From assembly GCA_003566395.1 (NCBI GenBank), contig PXDL01000506.1, forward strand, positions 1 to 15,394: a DNA stretch of 15,394 nucleotides, in the 5' to 3' direction. This DNA comes from Balneolia bacterium (lineage in GTDB: Bacteria; Bacteroidota; Rhodothermia; Balneolales; Cyclonatronaceae). Below, in pieces: positions 7,034-14,365 of the stretch. Each line of letters opens with the position of its first letter. Positions within the stretch are counted from its first letter, which is position 1. Made by a program: the position numbers and the translations under genes. Below the pieces are notes generated by a model. The model saw only the letters and a program-made list of their open reading frames with translations. It did no database searches and was not told the DNA's origin.

Positions 7034-7426
7034 ATGACTGATCCTATAGCAGATTATCTGACGCGAATCAGGAATGCTCAGCGAGCAGGCCACCGCAGGG
7101 TGGATGTGCCCGCTTCCAAGTTCAAAAGAGCAATGACCCAGATTCTGTTGGATAAAGGTTATATTCAGAATTTTCTGGATATCGATGATGGTAAGCAGGG
7201 ACTGATCCGTATTTTTCTTAAATACGATCATTACGGCACGCCTGTCATCAAAACAATAGACCGCATTTCAAAACCCGGACTTCGCAAGTATTGCTCGTCC
7301 GAGAATGTGCCCCGCGTGCTCAATGGCTATGGTATTGCTATTCTGACGACTTCAAGAGGGGTAATGACCGATAAAGAAGCCCGCAAGCTCCAGGTCGGCG
7401 GTGAAGTTATTTGCTACGTATATTAA
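7034..7426 (+). CDS. rpsH: 30S ribosomal protein S8 (uS8)
   Basis: S8 is a primary binder of the 16S central domain and, in E. coli, the translational repressor of the spc operon. The 130-residue product starts DPIADYLTRIRNAQRAGH (residues 3-20), continues with VPASKFKRAMTQILLDKGYI and ends with the diagnostic RVLNGYGIAILTTSRGVMTD (94-113) and VGGEVICYVY. The length is typical. I did not identify an S8-binding mimic in the mRNA; in E. coli it overlaps the rplE start. No Shine-Dalgarno motif precedes the ATG. Gaps are 33 bp upstream and 15 bp to rplF. Confidence 0.98.
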   Translation: MTDPIADYLTRIRNAQRAGHRRVDVPASKFKRAMTQILLDKGYIQNFLDIDDGKQGLIRIFLKYDHYGTPVIKTIDRISKPGLRKYCSSENVPRVLNGYGIAILTTSRGVMTDKEARKLQVGGEVICYVY

Positions 7427-7441
7427 ACACGGAAATTAGAT

Positions 7442-7993
7442 ATGTCACGAATAGGTATTTTACCCATTTCTGTATCAGACAAGGTAGAGGTAAAGCTTTC
7501 CGGTTCTAACGTTTTGGTAAAAGGTAAAAACGGAGAACTTAAGCTTGATGTAGACAGCCGCCTTAGTGTGAAACATGAAGACGGCGTGCTTACGGTAGAA
7601 CGAAAGCACAACGATAAGGAAAGCCGCGCCCTGCACGGACTGTATCGCTCTCTGATCAACAATATGGTTACAGGAGTTAGCGAGGGGTTTAAAAAAGAGC
7701 TTGAAATTATTGGTGTCGGTTTTCGCGCATCGCTCAACGGGGATATTCTTGAACTCGCACTGGGCTATTCGCATCCCTTTTATTTTGTGCCTCCCAAAGA
7801 GGTCAATATTGAAGTGGATACCAAGACTTCCAAAAACCCAAGAATTATAATTACCGGCCCCGATAAAGGTGTTGTGGGTCAGGTAGCCGCCAAAATCAGA
7901 TCCCTGAGAAAACCTGAGCCTTATAAAGGCAAGGGCGTGCGCTATGTAGGTGAGTTTGTGCGCAAGAAAGCAGGTAAATCAGCAGGTAGATAA
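7442..7993 (+). CDS. rplF: 50S ribosomal protein L6 (uL6)
   Basis: L6 is a two-domain protein near the factor-binding site and the sarcin-ricin loop. The 183-residue product has two related alpha/beta halves: SRIGILPI, VLVKGKNGEL and LHGLYRSLINNMVTGVSEGF (residues 64-83) in the first, and ELEIIGVGFRA, LALGYSHP, ITGPDKGVVGQVAAKIRSLR (137-156) and KGKGVRYVGEFVRKKAGK (162-179) in the second. The length agrees with the family. It is 15 bp after rpsH and 12 bp before rplR. Confidence 0.98.
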   Translation: MSRIGILPISVSDKVEVKLSGSNVLVKGKNGELKLDVDSRLSVKHEDGVLTVERKHNDKESRALHGLYRSLINNMVTGVSEGFKKELEIIGVGFRASLNGDILELALGYSHPFYFVPPKEVNIEVDTKTSKNPRIIITGPDKGVVGQVAAKIRSLRKPEPYKGKGVRYVGEFVRKKAGKSAGR

Positions 7994-8005
7994 TCGGATT
8001 ATATT

Positions 8006-8368
8006 ATGGTTAACACAGAAATTAAAAAAAGAGACCGCATTCGCAGAAGAGTGCGGAGTAAAATTTCGGGAACACCCGATCGGCCGCGTCTGTCGGTCTT
8101 CAAAAGCTCAAAGCATATTTATGCCCAGCTTATTGACGACATCAATGCGAAAACGCTGGCCCATGCTTCCACTCTTTCTCCGGAGCTGAAGTCGGAAACG
8201 ACCGATAAAAAAGGCATGGAAAATGCACGCCTGGTCGGTAAAAAAATCGCTGAAATTGCTCAGCAGTCAAATATCACCACATGTGTATTCGACCGCAGCG
8301 GCTATGCCTACCACGGCCTTGTTAAAGAACTGGCTGATGGCGCCCGCGAAGGTGGACTCAAATTTTAA
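8006..8368 (+). CDS. rplR: 50S ribosomal protein L18 (uL18)
   Basis: L18 binds 5S rRNA and, with L5 and L25-type proteins, builds the central protuberance. The 120-residue product has the basic N-terminus IKKRDRIRRRVRSKISGTPD, the core RPRLSVFKSSKHIYAQLIDD (residues 27-46), NARLVGKKIAEIAQ and CVFDRSGYAYHGLVKELADG ending in AREGGLKF. These are clear family signatures and the length is normal. The ATG at 8006 was chosen because it gives the usual short lead before the basic helix; an earlier overlapping frame starting within rplF is a shadow. Confidence 0.98.
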   Translation: MVNTEIKKRDRIRRRVRSKISGTPDRPRLSVFKSSKHIYAQLIDDINAKTLAHASTLSPELKSETTDKKGMENARLVGKKIAEIAQQSNITTCVFDRSGYAYHGLVKELADGAREGGLKF

Positions 8369-8384
8369 TTGAACGATAGGTAAC

Positions 8385-8912
8385 ATGCCAAGATTCAGAC
8401 GTCGTAATTACAATATTAAAGCCAGCGAGCTGAACCTCGAGGACAGGCTCGTTCATATAAACCGCGTAGCCAAAGTTGTTAAAGGGGGTCGCCGGTTCAG
8501 TTTTAATTCTATCGTGGTTGTCGGAAACAAGGATGGAATTGTAGGTAACGGAATGGGTAAAGCCAACGAAGTTGCCGATGCCATCCAGAAAGGTGTTGAC
8601 GACGCGCGTAAAAACCTGATCCGCGTGCCCGTAACGTCAACCGGTAGTATTCCCTATAAAGTAACCGGAAAATGCGGTGCAGGGAGAGTATTGCTGGTGC
8701 CGGCTTCGGAAGGTACCGGTGTTATTGCCGGTGGACCGGTTAAGGCCGTGCTTGAAAGTGCAGGTATTTCAAACATACTGAGTAAGTCGCTGGGTTCATC
8801 TAACCCGCACAATATGGTTAAAGCAACCATCGATGCACTCAAGCAACTGGTTGATCCCTCGGAAATCGCCCAAAGACGCGGCGTGCCGTTGTCCAAGGTT
8901 TTTGAAGGCTAA
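8385..8912 (+). CDS. rpsE: 30S ribosomal protein S5 (uS5)
   Basis: S5 is a small-subunit body protein at the decoding and mRNA-entry region, important for accuracy and the target area of spectinomycin resistance changes. The 175-residue product has an N-terminal dsRNA-binding-like domain (INRVAKVVKGGRRFSFNSIV, residues 25-44, then GNGMGKANEVADAIQKGVD) and a C-terminal domain with LLVPASEGTGVIAGGPVKAV (103-122) and SSNPHNMVKATIDAL. The spectinomycin loop VVKGGR is intact. In most bacteria rpmD (L30) follows; here 36 non-coding bases lead directly to rplO. Confidence 0.98.
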   Translation: MPRFRRRNYNIKASELNLEDRLVHINRVAKVVKGGRRFSFNSIVVVGNKDGIVGNGMGKANEVADAIQKGVDDARKNLIRVPVTSTGSIPYKVTGKCGAGRVLLVPASEGTGVIAGGPVKAVLESAGISNILSKSLGSSNPHNMVKATIDALKQLVDPSEIAQRRGVPLSKVFEG

Positions 8913-8932
8913 TAAACACAGTTTTTTGATAT

Positions 8933-8946
8933 TCTAAAATTTTAGA
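8933..8946. repeat. 14-bp perfect palindrome between rpsE and rplO
   Basis: TCTAAAATTTTAGA is self-complementary over all 14 bases and ends 2 nt before the rplO ATG. It lies in the longest gap of the cluster, where rpmD would normally be. An RNA hairpin from it would be AT-only apart from two C-G pairs and have almost no loop, so it is not a terminator. It could be an operator-like site or chance in AT-rich DNA. Confidence 0.35.
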
Positions 8947-8948
8947 CA

Positions 8949-9398
8949 ATGAAACTACATAATTTAAAAGCTCCGGCGCCCAATAAGAAAACACCTAAGC
9001 GTGTTGGCCGTGGTGAAGGATCCGGATTAGGACAACAGTCCGGGCGCGGACACAAGGGGCAGAAATCAAGAAGCGGTTACTCCTATAAGCAGGGTTTTGA
9101 AGGTGGCCAAATGCCACTACAGCGCCGGGTTCCGAAATTCGGTTTCAAAAACCCGTTCAGAACGGAGTATAAAGCCGTTAACCTGGATACGATTCAGCAG
9201 CTGGTGGAAGAAAAGAAAGTCGAAAGTACCGTTACCCTCAAGGATCTTCGCGATGCCGGAGTAATCGGTAAGAAAGACCTGGTAAAAGTACTCGGAAGAG
9301 GCGAACTTTCGGCCGCTTTAACCATCGAAGCCAATGCATTCAGTAAGTCCGCTGTCGATCAGATCGAGAAAGCAGGCGGATCCACTAAAATCGTATAA
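8949..9398 (+). CDS. rplO: 50S ribosomal protein L15 (uL15)
   Basis: L15 is a late-assembly 50S protein with a long basic extension into the rRNA core. The 149-residue product has the Gly/Arg-rich N-terminal part RVGRGEGSGLGQQSGRGHKG (residues 18-37), QKSRSGYSYKQGFEGGQMPL, the RRVPKFGFKNPF segment, and the C-terminal domain with TLKDLRDAGVIGKKDLVKVL and the AFSKSAVDQIEKAGG helix. The length is typical. It is preceded directly by rpsE, with no L30 gene between them, and followed after 23 bp by secY, as usual. Confidence 0.98.
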   Translation: MKLHNLKAPAPNKKTPKRVGRGEGSGLGQQSGRGHKGQKSRSGYSYKQGFEGGQMPLQRRVPKFGFKNPFRTEYKAVNLDTIQQLVEEKKVESTVTLKDLRDAGVIGKKDLVKVLGRGELSAALTIEANAFSKSAVDQIEKAGGSTKIV

Positions 9399-9421
9399 TT
9401 TCATAACGGCATCGTTATCTG

Positions 9422-10732
9422 ATGAGTTTGATAGAAAACTTTCAAAATATCTTCAAAATTGAAGAGCTCAAAAACCGGATTCTGTACACAGTCGGTATTC
9501 TGCTTATTTTCCGTGTCGGTACATTCATCACCATGCCCGGTGTTGATGCAACCGCACTGGCTGATGCAGGCGGAGGCCCGGCAACAGACTTTCTGGGGCT
9601 CATCAATCTTTTTGTAGGCGGGGCTTTTGCCAGAGCAGGTGTATTCGCGCTCGGAATTATGCCCTACATTACTGCTGCCATTATCATTCAGTTGATGGGA
9701 GCCGTAGTACCCTACTTCCAGAAGTTACAGCGTGAAGGCGAGGAAGGCCGGCGTAAAATCAATCAGCTTACCCGTTACGGAACGGTTCTCATCACACTGG
9801 TTCAGTCTATTGGTTTCGGCATCAACCTGCTTGCCACACAGCCTGAAGCCATTGTGGTTAGCAATGCCGCTTTCATCATAAACTGTATGATTGTACTTAC
9901 GGCAGGTACGGTTTTTGTGATGTGGCTTGGTGAACGAATAACCGAACGGGGTATCGGTAACGGTATCTCCCTGCTTATCATGATTGGTATTATTGCAGCA
10001 CTGCCTACCAACTTCATGAATGAGTGGCGAACCCAGGAGAACGCAATTATCATTTTTGTTGAAGTTGCAATTCTGGTTCTTGTTACAGCTTCGGTTGTAT
10101 TGCTTACCCAGGGACAGCGCCGCATTCCGGTGCAATATGCCCGGCGGGTAGTGGGCCGGAAAGTGTACGGAGGTACTACACAATATCTGCCGCTTCGTGT
10201 AAATGCGGCCGGTGTAATGCCGATCATTTTTGCTCAGTCAATTATGTTTATCCCAAGTACCTTCGGTATGTTTTTCCCGACTAATGAAACCGTCCAGAAT
10301 CTAACGCGATGGTCAGGTGATTTTACGGGATTAACCTATTCGATTGTCTTCTTCATTATCTGTGTGTTTTTCACATTCTTCTACACGGCGATTGTGATTA
10401 ACCCTAAAGAAATGGCCGATACCATGAAGCGACAGGGCGGATTTATACCGGGGGTAAGGCCGGGCAAACAGACCGTTGAGTTTATCGATAATATCCTCAC
10501 CAAGATTACGTTTCCGGGTGCATTGTTTTTGTCATTCGTGGCAATTATGCCGGCGATTGTTGCCAACTTCGGAGTCACTCCGGGTTTTGCGATGTTCTAC
10601 GGCGGAACAAGCCTCCTGATTATAGTTGGTGTGGGTCTCGATACGCTCCAACAAGTTGAAAGCCATCTTATGATGCGCCATTACGATGGTTTCATGAAGA
10701 CAGGCAGAATTAAAGGCCGGCGAAGGATGTAA
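9422..10732 (+). CDS. secY: Protein translocase subunit SecY
   Basis: SecY is the channel of the Sec translocon in the cytoplasmic membrane, working with SecE, SecG and SecA. The 436-residue product has the family length and about ten hydrophobic segments; examples are near residues 19-37, 72-96, 120-138, 150-168, 182-195, 208-228, 263-283, 306-326, 364-383 and 389-406. Signature stretches are QREGEEGRRKINQLTRYGT (103-121), MWLGERITERGIGNGIS (167-183) and GVRPGKQT in the fifth cytosolic loop, where Arg346 matches the SecA-contact Arg357 of E. coli. The TAA stop shares one base with the ATG of map (TAATG). Location downstream of rplO is canonical. Confidence 0.98.
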   Translation: MSLIENFQNIFKIEELKNRILYTVGILLIFRVGTFITMPGVDATALADAGGGPATDFLGLINLFVGGAFARAGVFALGIMPYITAAIIIQLMGAVVPYFQKLQREGEEGRRKINQLTRYGTVLITLVQSIGFGINLLATQPEAIVVSNAAFIINCMIVLTAGTVFVMWLGERITERGIGNGISLLIMIGIIAALPTNFMNEWRTQENAIIIFVEVAILVLVTASVVLLTQGQRRIPVQYARRVVGRKVYGGTTQYLPLRVNAAGVMPIIFAQSIMFIPSTFGMFFPTNETVQNLTRWSGDFTGLTYSIVFFIICVFFTFFYTAIVINPKEMADTMKRQGGFIPGVRPGKQTVEFIDNILTKITFPGALFLSFVAIMPAIVANFGVTPGFAMFYGGTSLLIIVGVGLDTLQQVESHLMMRHYDGFMKTGRIKGRRRM

Positions 10733-11544
10733 TGATTTATCTCAAAAGTGAACATGAAATTCAACTGATGCGAAATAGTGCTCAGCTGGTTTCACTCACA
10801 CATGCTGAGATAGCCAAGCGTATCCGGCCCGGAGTAAAAACAGCCGAGTTGGATCAGGTAGCCGAAGACTTCATAAAGAAGCACGACGGCAGACCGGCCT
10901 TCAAAGGTTACGGTCCCAGAAACAACCGGTTCCCGGCCACACTATGTATGTCGGTAAACGAGCAGGTTGTTCACGGGTTCCCGGGCGAGTATGAACTGAA
11001 GGAAGGCGATATCGTTTCCATTGATTGTGGAATTGAAAAGGAAGGTTTTTTCGGCGATTCAGCCTACACGTATGTTGTGGGAGAATGCGACGAACAGACC
11101 TACGATCTTTTAAAAACTACGGTTGAGTCGTTGTACAAAGGCATAGATCAGGCCGTACACGGCAATAAAGTTGGCGACATATCGCATGCGGTGCAGACCC
11201 ATTGTGAAGCGCAGGGTTACGGAGTTGTACGTGATCTTGTGGGGCACGGTCTTGGACGCGCTCTTCATGAAGACCCGTCGGTTCCCAATTTTGGGAAAGC
11301 GGGGCGGGGCAAAAGGCTTCGTGAAGGAATGACGCTGGCCATCGAACCTATGATAAATATGGGAACGTGGAAAGTGAAAACGCTCAAAGACGGTTGGACA
11401 ATTGTTACAGCAGACGGCAGTAAATCTGCACATTACGAACACGACGTAGTGGTTCGTGAAGGAAAAGCTGAAATTTTAACAACTTTTGAGTATATTGAGG
11501 AGATAACCAAAATTCAAATAGATCCATTTCCAAATTATGGCTAA
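10732..11544 (+). CDS. map: Methionine aminopeptidase, type I
   Basis: Map removes the initiator methionine from nascent proteins in the cytosol and needs two divalent metal ions. The 270-residue pita-bread-fold protein retains every active-site residue: His81 (VVHG), metal ligands Asp98 (SIDCG), Asp109 (GDSAYT), His172 (GHGLG), Glu205 (AIEP) and Glu236 (YEHDV), plus His179 (LHEDP). No N-terminal zinc-finger or linker domain is present. The start overlaps the secY stop by one base, with AAGGA 4 nt before the ATG. The C-terminus runs about 18 residues past the usual EILT end, so that its last 8 bases overlap infA. The secY-map-infA order is common. Confidence 0.98.
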   Translation: MIYLKSEHEIQLMRNSAQLVSLTHAEIAKRIRPGVKTAELDQVAEDFIKKHDGRPAFKGYGPRNNRFPATLCMSVNEQVVHGFPGEYELKEGDIVSIDCGIEKEGFFGDSAYTYVVGECDEQTYDLLKTTVESLYKGIDQAVHGNKVGDISHAVQTHCEAQGYGVVRDLVGHGLGRALHEDPSVPNFGKAGRGKRLREGMTLAIEPMINMGTWKVKTLKDGWTIVTADGSKSAHYEHDVVVREGKAEILTTFEYIEEITKIQIDPFPNYG

Positions 11545-11755
11545 ACAAGAGCCTATCAAACAGGAAGGAACCATTGTTGAAGCTCTTCCGAATGCTCAGT
11601 TCAAAGTTGAACTTGAGAACGGACATGAAATTTTAGCACATGTATCAGGTAAAATGAGAATGTTTTATATCAAAATTTTGCCTGGGGATAAGGTCACTGT
11701 TGAAATGTCTCCTTACGATCTGACCAAAGGAAGAATTACTTATCGTTACAAATAA
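11537..11755 (+). CDS. infA: Translation initiation factor IF-1
   Basis: IF-1 is a single OB-fold protein that binds the A site of the 30S subunit during initiation with IF-2 and IF-3. The 72-residue product is exactly the family length, with EGTIVEALPNAQFKVELENG (residues 11-30), ILAHVSGKMRMFYIKILPGD and VEMSPYDLTKGRITYRYK. It overlaps the end of map by 8 bp in another frame, which suggests translation coupled to map termination; no Shine-Dalgarno site lies directly before its ATG (a GAGGAG about 24 nt upstream is too far). rpmJ follows after 9 bp. Confidence 0.98.
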   Translation: MAKQEPIKQEGTIVEALPNAQFKVELENGHEILAHVSGKMRMFYIKILPGDKVTVEMSPYDLTKGRITYRYK

Positions 11756-11764
11756 AAAAGAATC

Positions 11765-11881
11765 ATGAAAACGAAATCTTCAGTACGCAAAAGAGCTTCC
11801 AGCGACAAGGTCGTGCGCAGAAAAGGAAGAGTTTATGTTATCAATAAGAAAAACCCGCGCCACAAGCAGCGTCAGGGTTAA
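11765..11881 (+). CDS. rpmJ: 50S ribosomal protein L36, zinc-free type (bL36)
   Basis: L36 is the smallest 50S protein, a late-assembly element near the sarcin-ricin region. The frame encodes 38 residues: it opens MKTKSSVRKRASSDKVVRRK and ends KKNPRHKQRQG, the family's conserved end. The usual zinc ligands (three Cys and one His in the CXXC-type form) are not kept: there is no cysteine at all, and residues 11-14 read ASSD where the C-plus form has CEKC. This is therefore the C-minus type. The start was chosen by family length and position between infA (9 bp) and rpsM (22 bp), the canonical place. Confidence 0.95.
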   Translation: MKTKSSVRKRASSDKVVRRKGRVYVINKKNPRHKQRQG

Positions 11882-11903
11882 TCTACTTAAGAATATTTGA
11901 ATT

Positions 11904-12284
11904 ATGGCAAGATTAGCAGGTATAGATCTACCTAAACAAAAACGAGGCGAAGTCGGGCTTACCTATATCTTCGGAATTGGCCGCACCCGTGCACGTCAGA
12001 TTCTCGAAGAACTCGACATCTCACCGGAAACAAAGGTGAGCGAGTGGACCGACGATCAGGTGATTGAAATTCGCAAGCACCTGGATGAGAACTTCAAGCT
12101 TGAAGGTGCCCTTCGTTCTGATGTGAACGCAAATATAAAGCGTTTGATGGATATCGGTTGCTACCGCGGCCTGAGACATCGTAAAGGGCTTCCGGTAAGA
12201 GGGCAGCGTACAAAAACCAACGCGCGTAACCGTAAAGGACGTCGTCGTACCGTAGCCGGAAAAAAAGCGGCGCCTCGCAAGTAA
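11904..12284 (+). CDS. rpsM: 30S ribosomal protein S13 (uS13)
   Basis: S13 sits in the head of the small subunit, contacting S19, L5 and P-site tRNA. The 126-residue product shows RLAGIDLP, the helix-hairpin-helix-like TYIFGIGRTRARQILEELDI (residues 20-39), LMDIGCYRGLRHRKGLPVRG (81-100) and the basic tail QRTKTNARNRKGRRRTV. Length and motifs are normal. Only 22 bp separate it from rpmJ, so the ~110-nt alpha-operon leader pseudoknot that S4 binds in E. coli cannot fit in the gap. Confidence 0.98.
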   Translation: MARLAGIDLPKQKRGEVGLTYIFGIGRTRARQILEELDISPETKVSEWTDDQVIEIRKHLDENFKLEGALRSDVNANIKRLMDIGCYRGLRHRKGLPVRGQRTKTNARNRKGRRRTVAGKKAAPRK

Positions 12285-12304
12285 TCTTTAATTGATATAT
12301 CGAC

Positions 12305-12709
12305 ATGGCAAAAAGACAAGCTAAAACAGCAGCCGCTGCGAAAAAGAAGAAAAAGCAACTCGCAGACCCGAATGGTCTTGTATTTATCAAGGCTACGTTT
12401 AACAATGTTATCGTAACCATTACCGATGCCGGTGGGAATACTATTTCGTGGTCTTCAGCAGGAAACCAAGGTTTCAAAGGATCTCGTAAAAATACGCCCT
12501 ACGCAGCACAACTAAGTGCTGAGTCGGCCGGACGTGTGGCCTACGAGATGGGTTTGAGAAAGGTAAATGTATTTGTAAAAGGTCCCGGTACCGGCCGCGA
12601 GGCTGCTATCCGTGCACTTGGATCTATCGGCTTTGAAGTTGAATCCATCAAGGATACCACGCCGATTCCGCACAATGGCTGCCGCCCTCCCAAAAGAAGA
12701 AGAGTTTAA
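12305..12709 (+). CDS. rpsK: 30S ribosomal protein S11 (uS11)
   Basis: S11 is a platform protein of the small subunit near the E site. The 134-residue product has an N-terminal Ala/Lys-rich arm (residues 1-20, with a run of five lysines), the core FIKATFNNVIVTITDAGGNT (27-46), SWSSAGNQGFKGSRKNTPYA and VKGPGTGREAAIRAL, and the family ending IPHNGCRPPKRRRV. Asn124-Gly125 is the site equivalent to the Asn-Gly that forms isoaspartate in E. coli S11. It lies 20 bp after rpsM and 19 bp before rpsD. Confidence 0.98.
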   Translation: MAKRQAKTAAAAKKKKKQLADPNGLVFIKATFNNVIVTITDAGGNTISWSSAGNQGFKGSRKNTPYAAQLSAESAGRVAYEMGLRKVNVFVKGPGTGREAAIRALGSIGFEVESIKDTTPIPHNGCRPPKRRRV

Positions 12710-12728
12710 TCAATTTATTTCGTAAGTA

Positions 12729-13334
12729 ATGGCAAGATATACAGGACCAAAGCAAAAAAAAGCGCGCCGATTTAAAGAACCAATTTTCGGCCCAAGTAAA
12801 GCGCTCGAACGTAAACCATACGGACCCGGCCAGCACGGGCGTTCCAGGTTTCAGAAAAAATCTGAGTACGCGGTTCAGCTTGAACAGAAGCAGAAGGCCA
12901 AATATACCTATGGTATGCTTGAGCGTCAGTTCCGCAATCTCTTCAAGAAAGCTAACGCTAAAGAGGGTGTTACCGGCGAGAACCTGATGCAGTATCTGGA
13001 GGCCCGCCTCGATAACACTGTTTTTCGTTTAGGATTCGCCCGCACTCGTCGTCAGGCTCGTCAGCTCGTTACGCACAAGCATATTGTGGTTAACGGAATA
13101 GTGGTAAACATTCCGTCCTATACTCTGCGTCCGGGCGACATCATTACTGTAAGGCCTAAATCTCAGAATTTAACGCTGATAAACGACACCCTGTCAACTG
13201 CACCGAAAAACCGGTACAACTGGCTCGAGATCGACAAAAAATCGATGTCCGGTCGTTTACTCAATTATCCGGATATGGATGACATCCCGGAAAACATCAA
13301 CGTTCAGTTGATTGTGGAGCTTTACTCCAAATAA
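12729..13334 (+). CDS. rpsD: 30S ribosomal protein S4 (uS4)
   Basis: S4 is a primary assembly protein binding the 5' domain of 16S rRNA and the mRNA entry region; in E. coli it also represses the alpha operon. The 201-residue product has the N-terminal GPKQKKARRFKEPIFGPSKA (residues 6-25), KPYGPGQHGRSR and YGMLERQFRN, and the S4 RNA-binding fold with RLDNTVFRLGFARTRRQARQ (93-112) and VTHKHIVVNGIVVNIPSYTL. The N-terminus has no cysteines, so it is the zinc-free form. It is followed by 30 bp and rpoA. Confidence 0.98.
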   Translation: MARYTGPKQKKARRFKEPIFGPSKALERKPYGPGQHGRSRFQKKSEYAVQLEQKQKAKYTYGMLERQFRNLFKKANAKEGVTGENLMQYLEARLDNTVFRLGFARTRRQARQLVTHKHIVVNGIVVNIPSYTLRPGDIITVRPKSQNLTLINDTLSTAPKNRYNWLEIDKKSMSGRLLNYPDMDDIPENINVQLIVELYSK

Positions 13335-13364
13335 TTTTTATTTATAATCCGTACGAATAGTATT

Positions 13365-14354
13365 ATGAGCAATACCAATCTCCAGATGCCCAACAGCTTG
13401 ATGGTCGATGAATGTACCGACACGTTCGGAAGATTCATTCTTCAGCCCCTTGAGCGCGGATACGGGGTAACTATCGGAAATTCGTTTCGTCGTGTGCTGC
13501 TCTCTTCCCTGCCCGGTATCGCAATTACCGCGATCAAGATTGACGGGGTAAAACATGAGTATTCAAGCATCAACGGCGTTGCCGAAGACGTGTATGACCT
13601 TATCCTGAATCTGAAAGGTGTTCGGTTTAAGCAGGTTGAACAAAGCTCGGGCGTGATAAATGTTGACGTTCAGGGCCCCGGAATTTTTACAGCCGGTGAT
13701 ATTGAAGATGCAAGTGGAGAATACTCCGTGCTCAACAAAGATCATCATATCGCAACGCTTGCTGAAGACGGCAATATCAGAATCGAGCTGCATCTCGGCC
13801 GGGGTAGAGGATATGTAACATCTGAAGAAAATCAGATTGAAGAAGAAACCGATATCGGCATTATGCCTATCGATACCATCTTCACACCTATCAAGTCCGT
13901 AAAATATAGCGTTGAAAACGTTCGAGTTGGCCAGAAGACGGACTATGAAAAGCTGATTATGGAGGTTACAACCGACGGCTCCATCAATCCAAAGGAAGCT
14001 CTTACCATTGCCGGCAAAATTCTCAAGGATCATATTGAGAAGTTCATTACCGAAGAAATCGAGGAGCCCTTTACCCAGGAAGAGGATGAAGTTGATGCTG
14101 AATCTGTTCGCATTGCTAATCTGCTGAAAACCAGTATTGAAGACCTCAACCTGAGCGTACGGGCCTATAATTGCCTGAAATCTGCAAATATTAACACCAT
14201 TGCTGAACTTGTTTCCAAGGATGAATCAGAACTGCTGCGTTTCAGAAATTTCGGTAGAAAATCACTCGCAGAACTTCTGGAAGTTATTGAAGAAAAAAAT
14301 CTTCAGTTCGGTATGGATGTTTCCAAATATTTGGACAAACAAAAAAATTCTTAA
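13365..14354 (+). CDS. rpoA: DNA-directed RNA polymerase subunit alpha
   Basis: RpoA nucleates RNA polymerase assembly as a dimer and contacts promoter UP elements and activators through its C-terminal domain. The 329-residue product matches E. coli in length. The N-terminal domain shows FGRFILQPLERGYGVTIGNS (residues 21-40) followed by FRRVLLSSLPG, HLGRGRGYV and IDTIFTPIKSVKY. An acidic linker (about 230-245) precedes the C-terminal helix-hairpin-helix domain. There the DNA-contact residues are kept: Arg266, Asn269 and Cys270 in VRAYNCLK, and Gly297, Lys299 and Ser300 in NFGRKS, matching E. coli R265, N268, C269, G296, K298, S299. This suggests UP-element recognition is conserved. rplQ follows after 11 bp. 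Confidence 0.98.
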   Translation: MSNTNLQMPNSLMVDECTDTFGRFILQPLERGYGVTIGNSFRRVLLSSLPGIAITAIKIDGVKHEYSSINGVAEDVYDLILNLKGVRFKQVEQSSGVINVDVQGPGIFTAGDIEDASGEYSVLNKDHHIATLAEDGNIRIELHLGRGRGYVTSEENQIEEETDIGIMPIDTIFTPIKSVKYSVENVRVGQKTDYEKLIMEVTTDGSINPKEALTIAGKILKDHIEKFITEEIEEPFTQEEDEVDAESVRIANLLKTSIEDLNLSVRAYNCLKSANINTIAELVSKDESELLRFRNFGRKSLAELLEVIEEKNLQFGMDVSKYLDKQKNS

Positions 14355-14365
14355 GGAAATAACCA

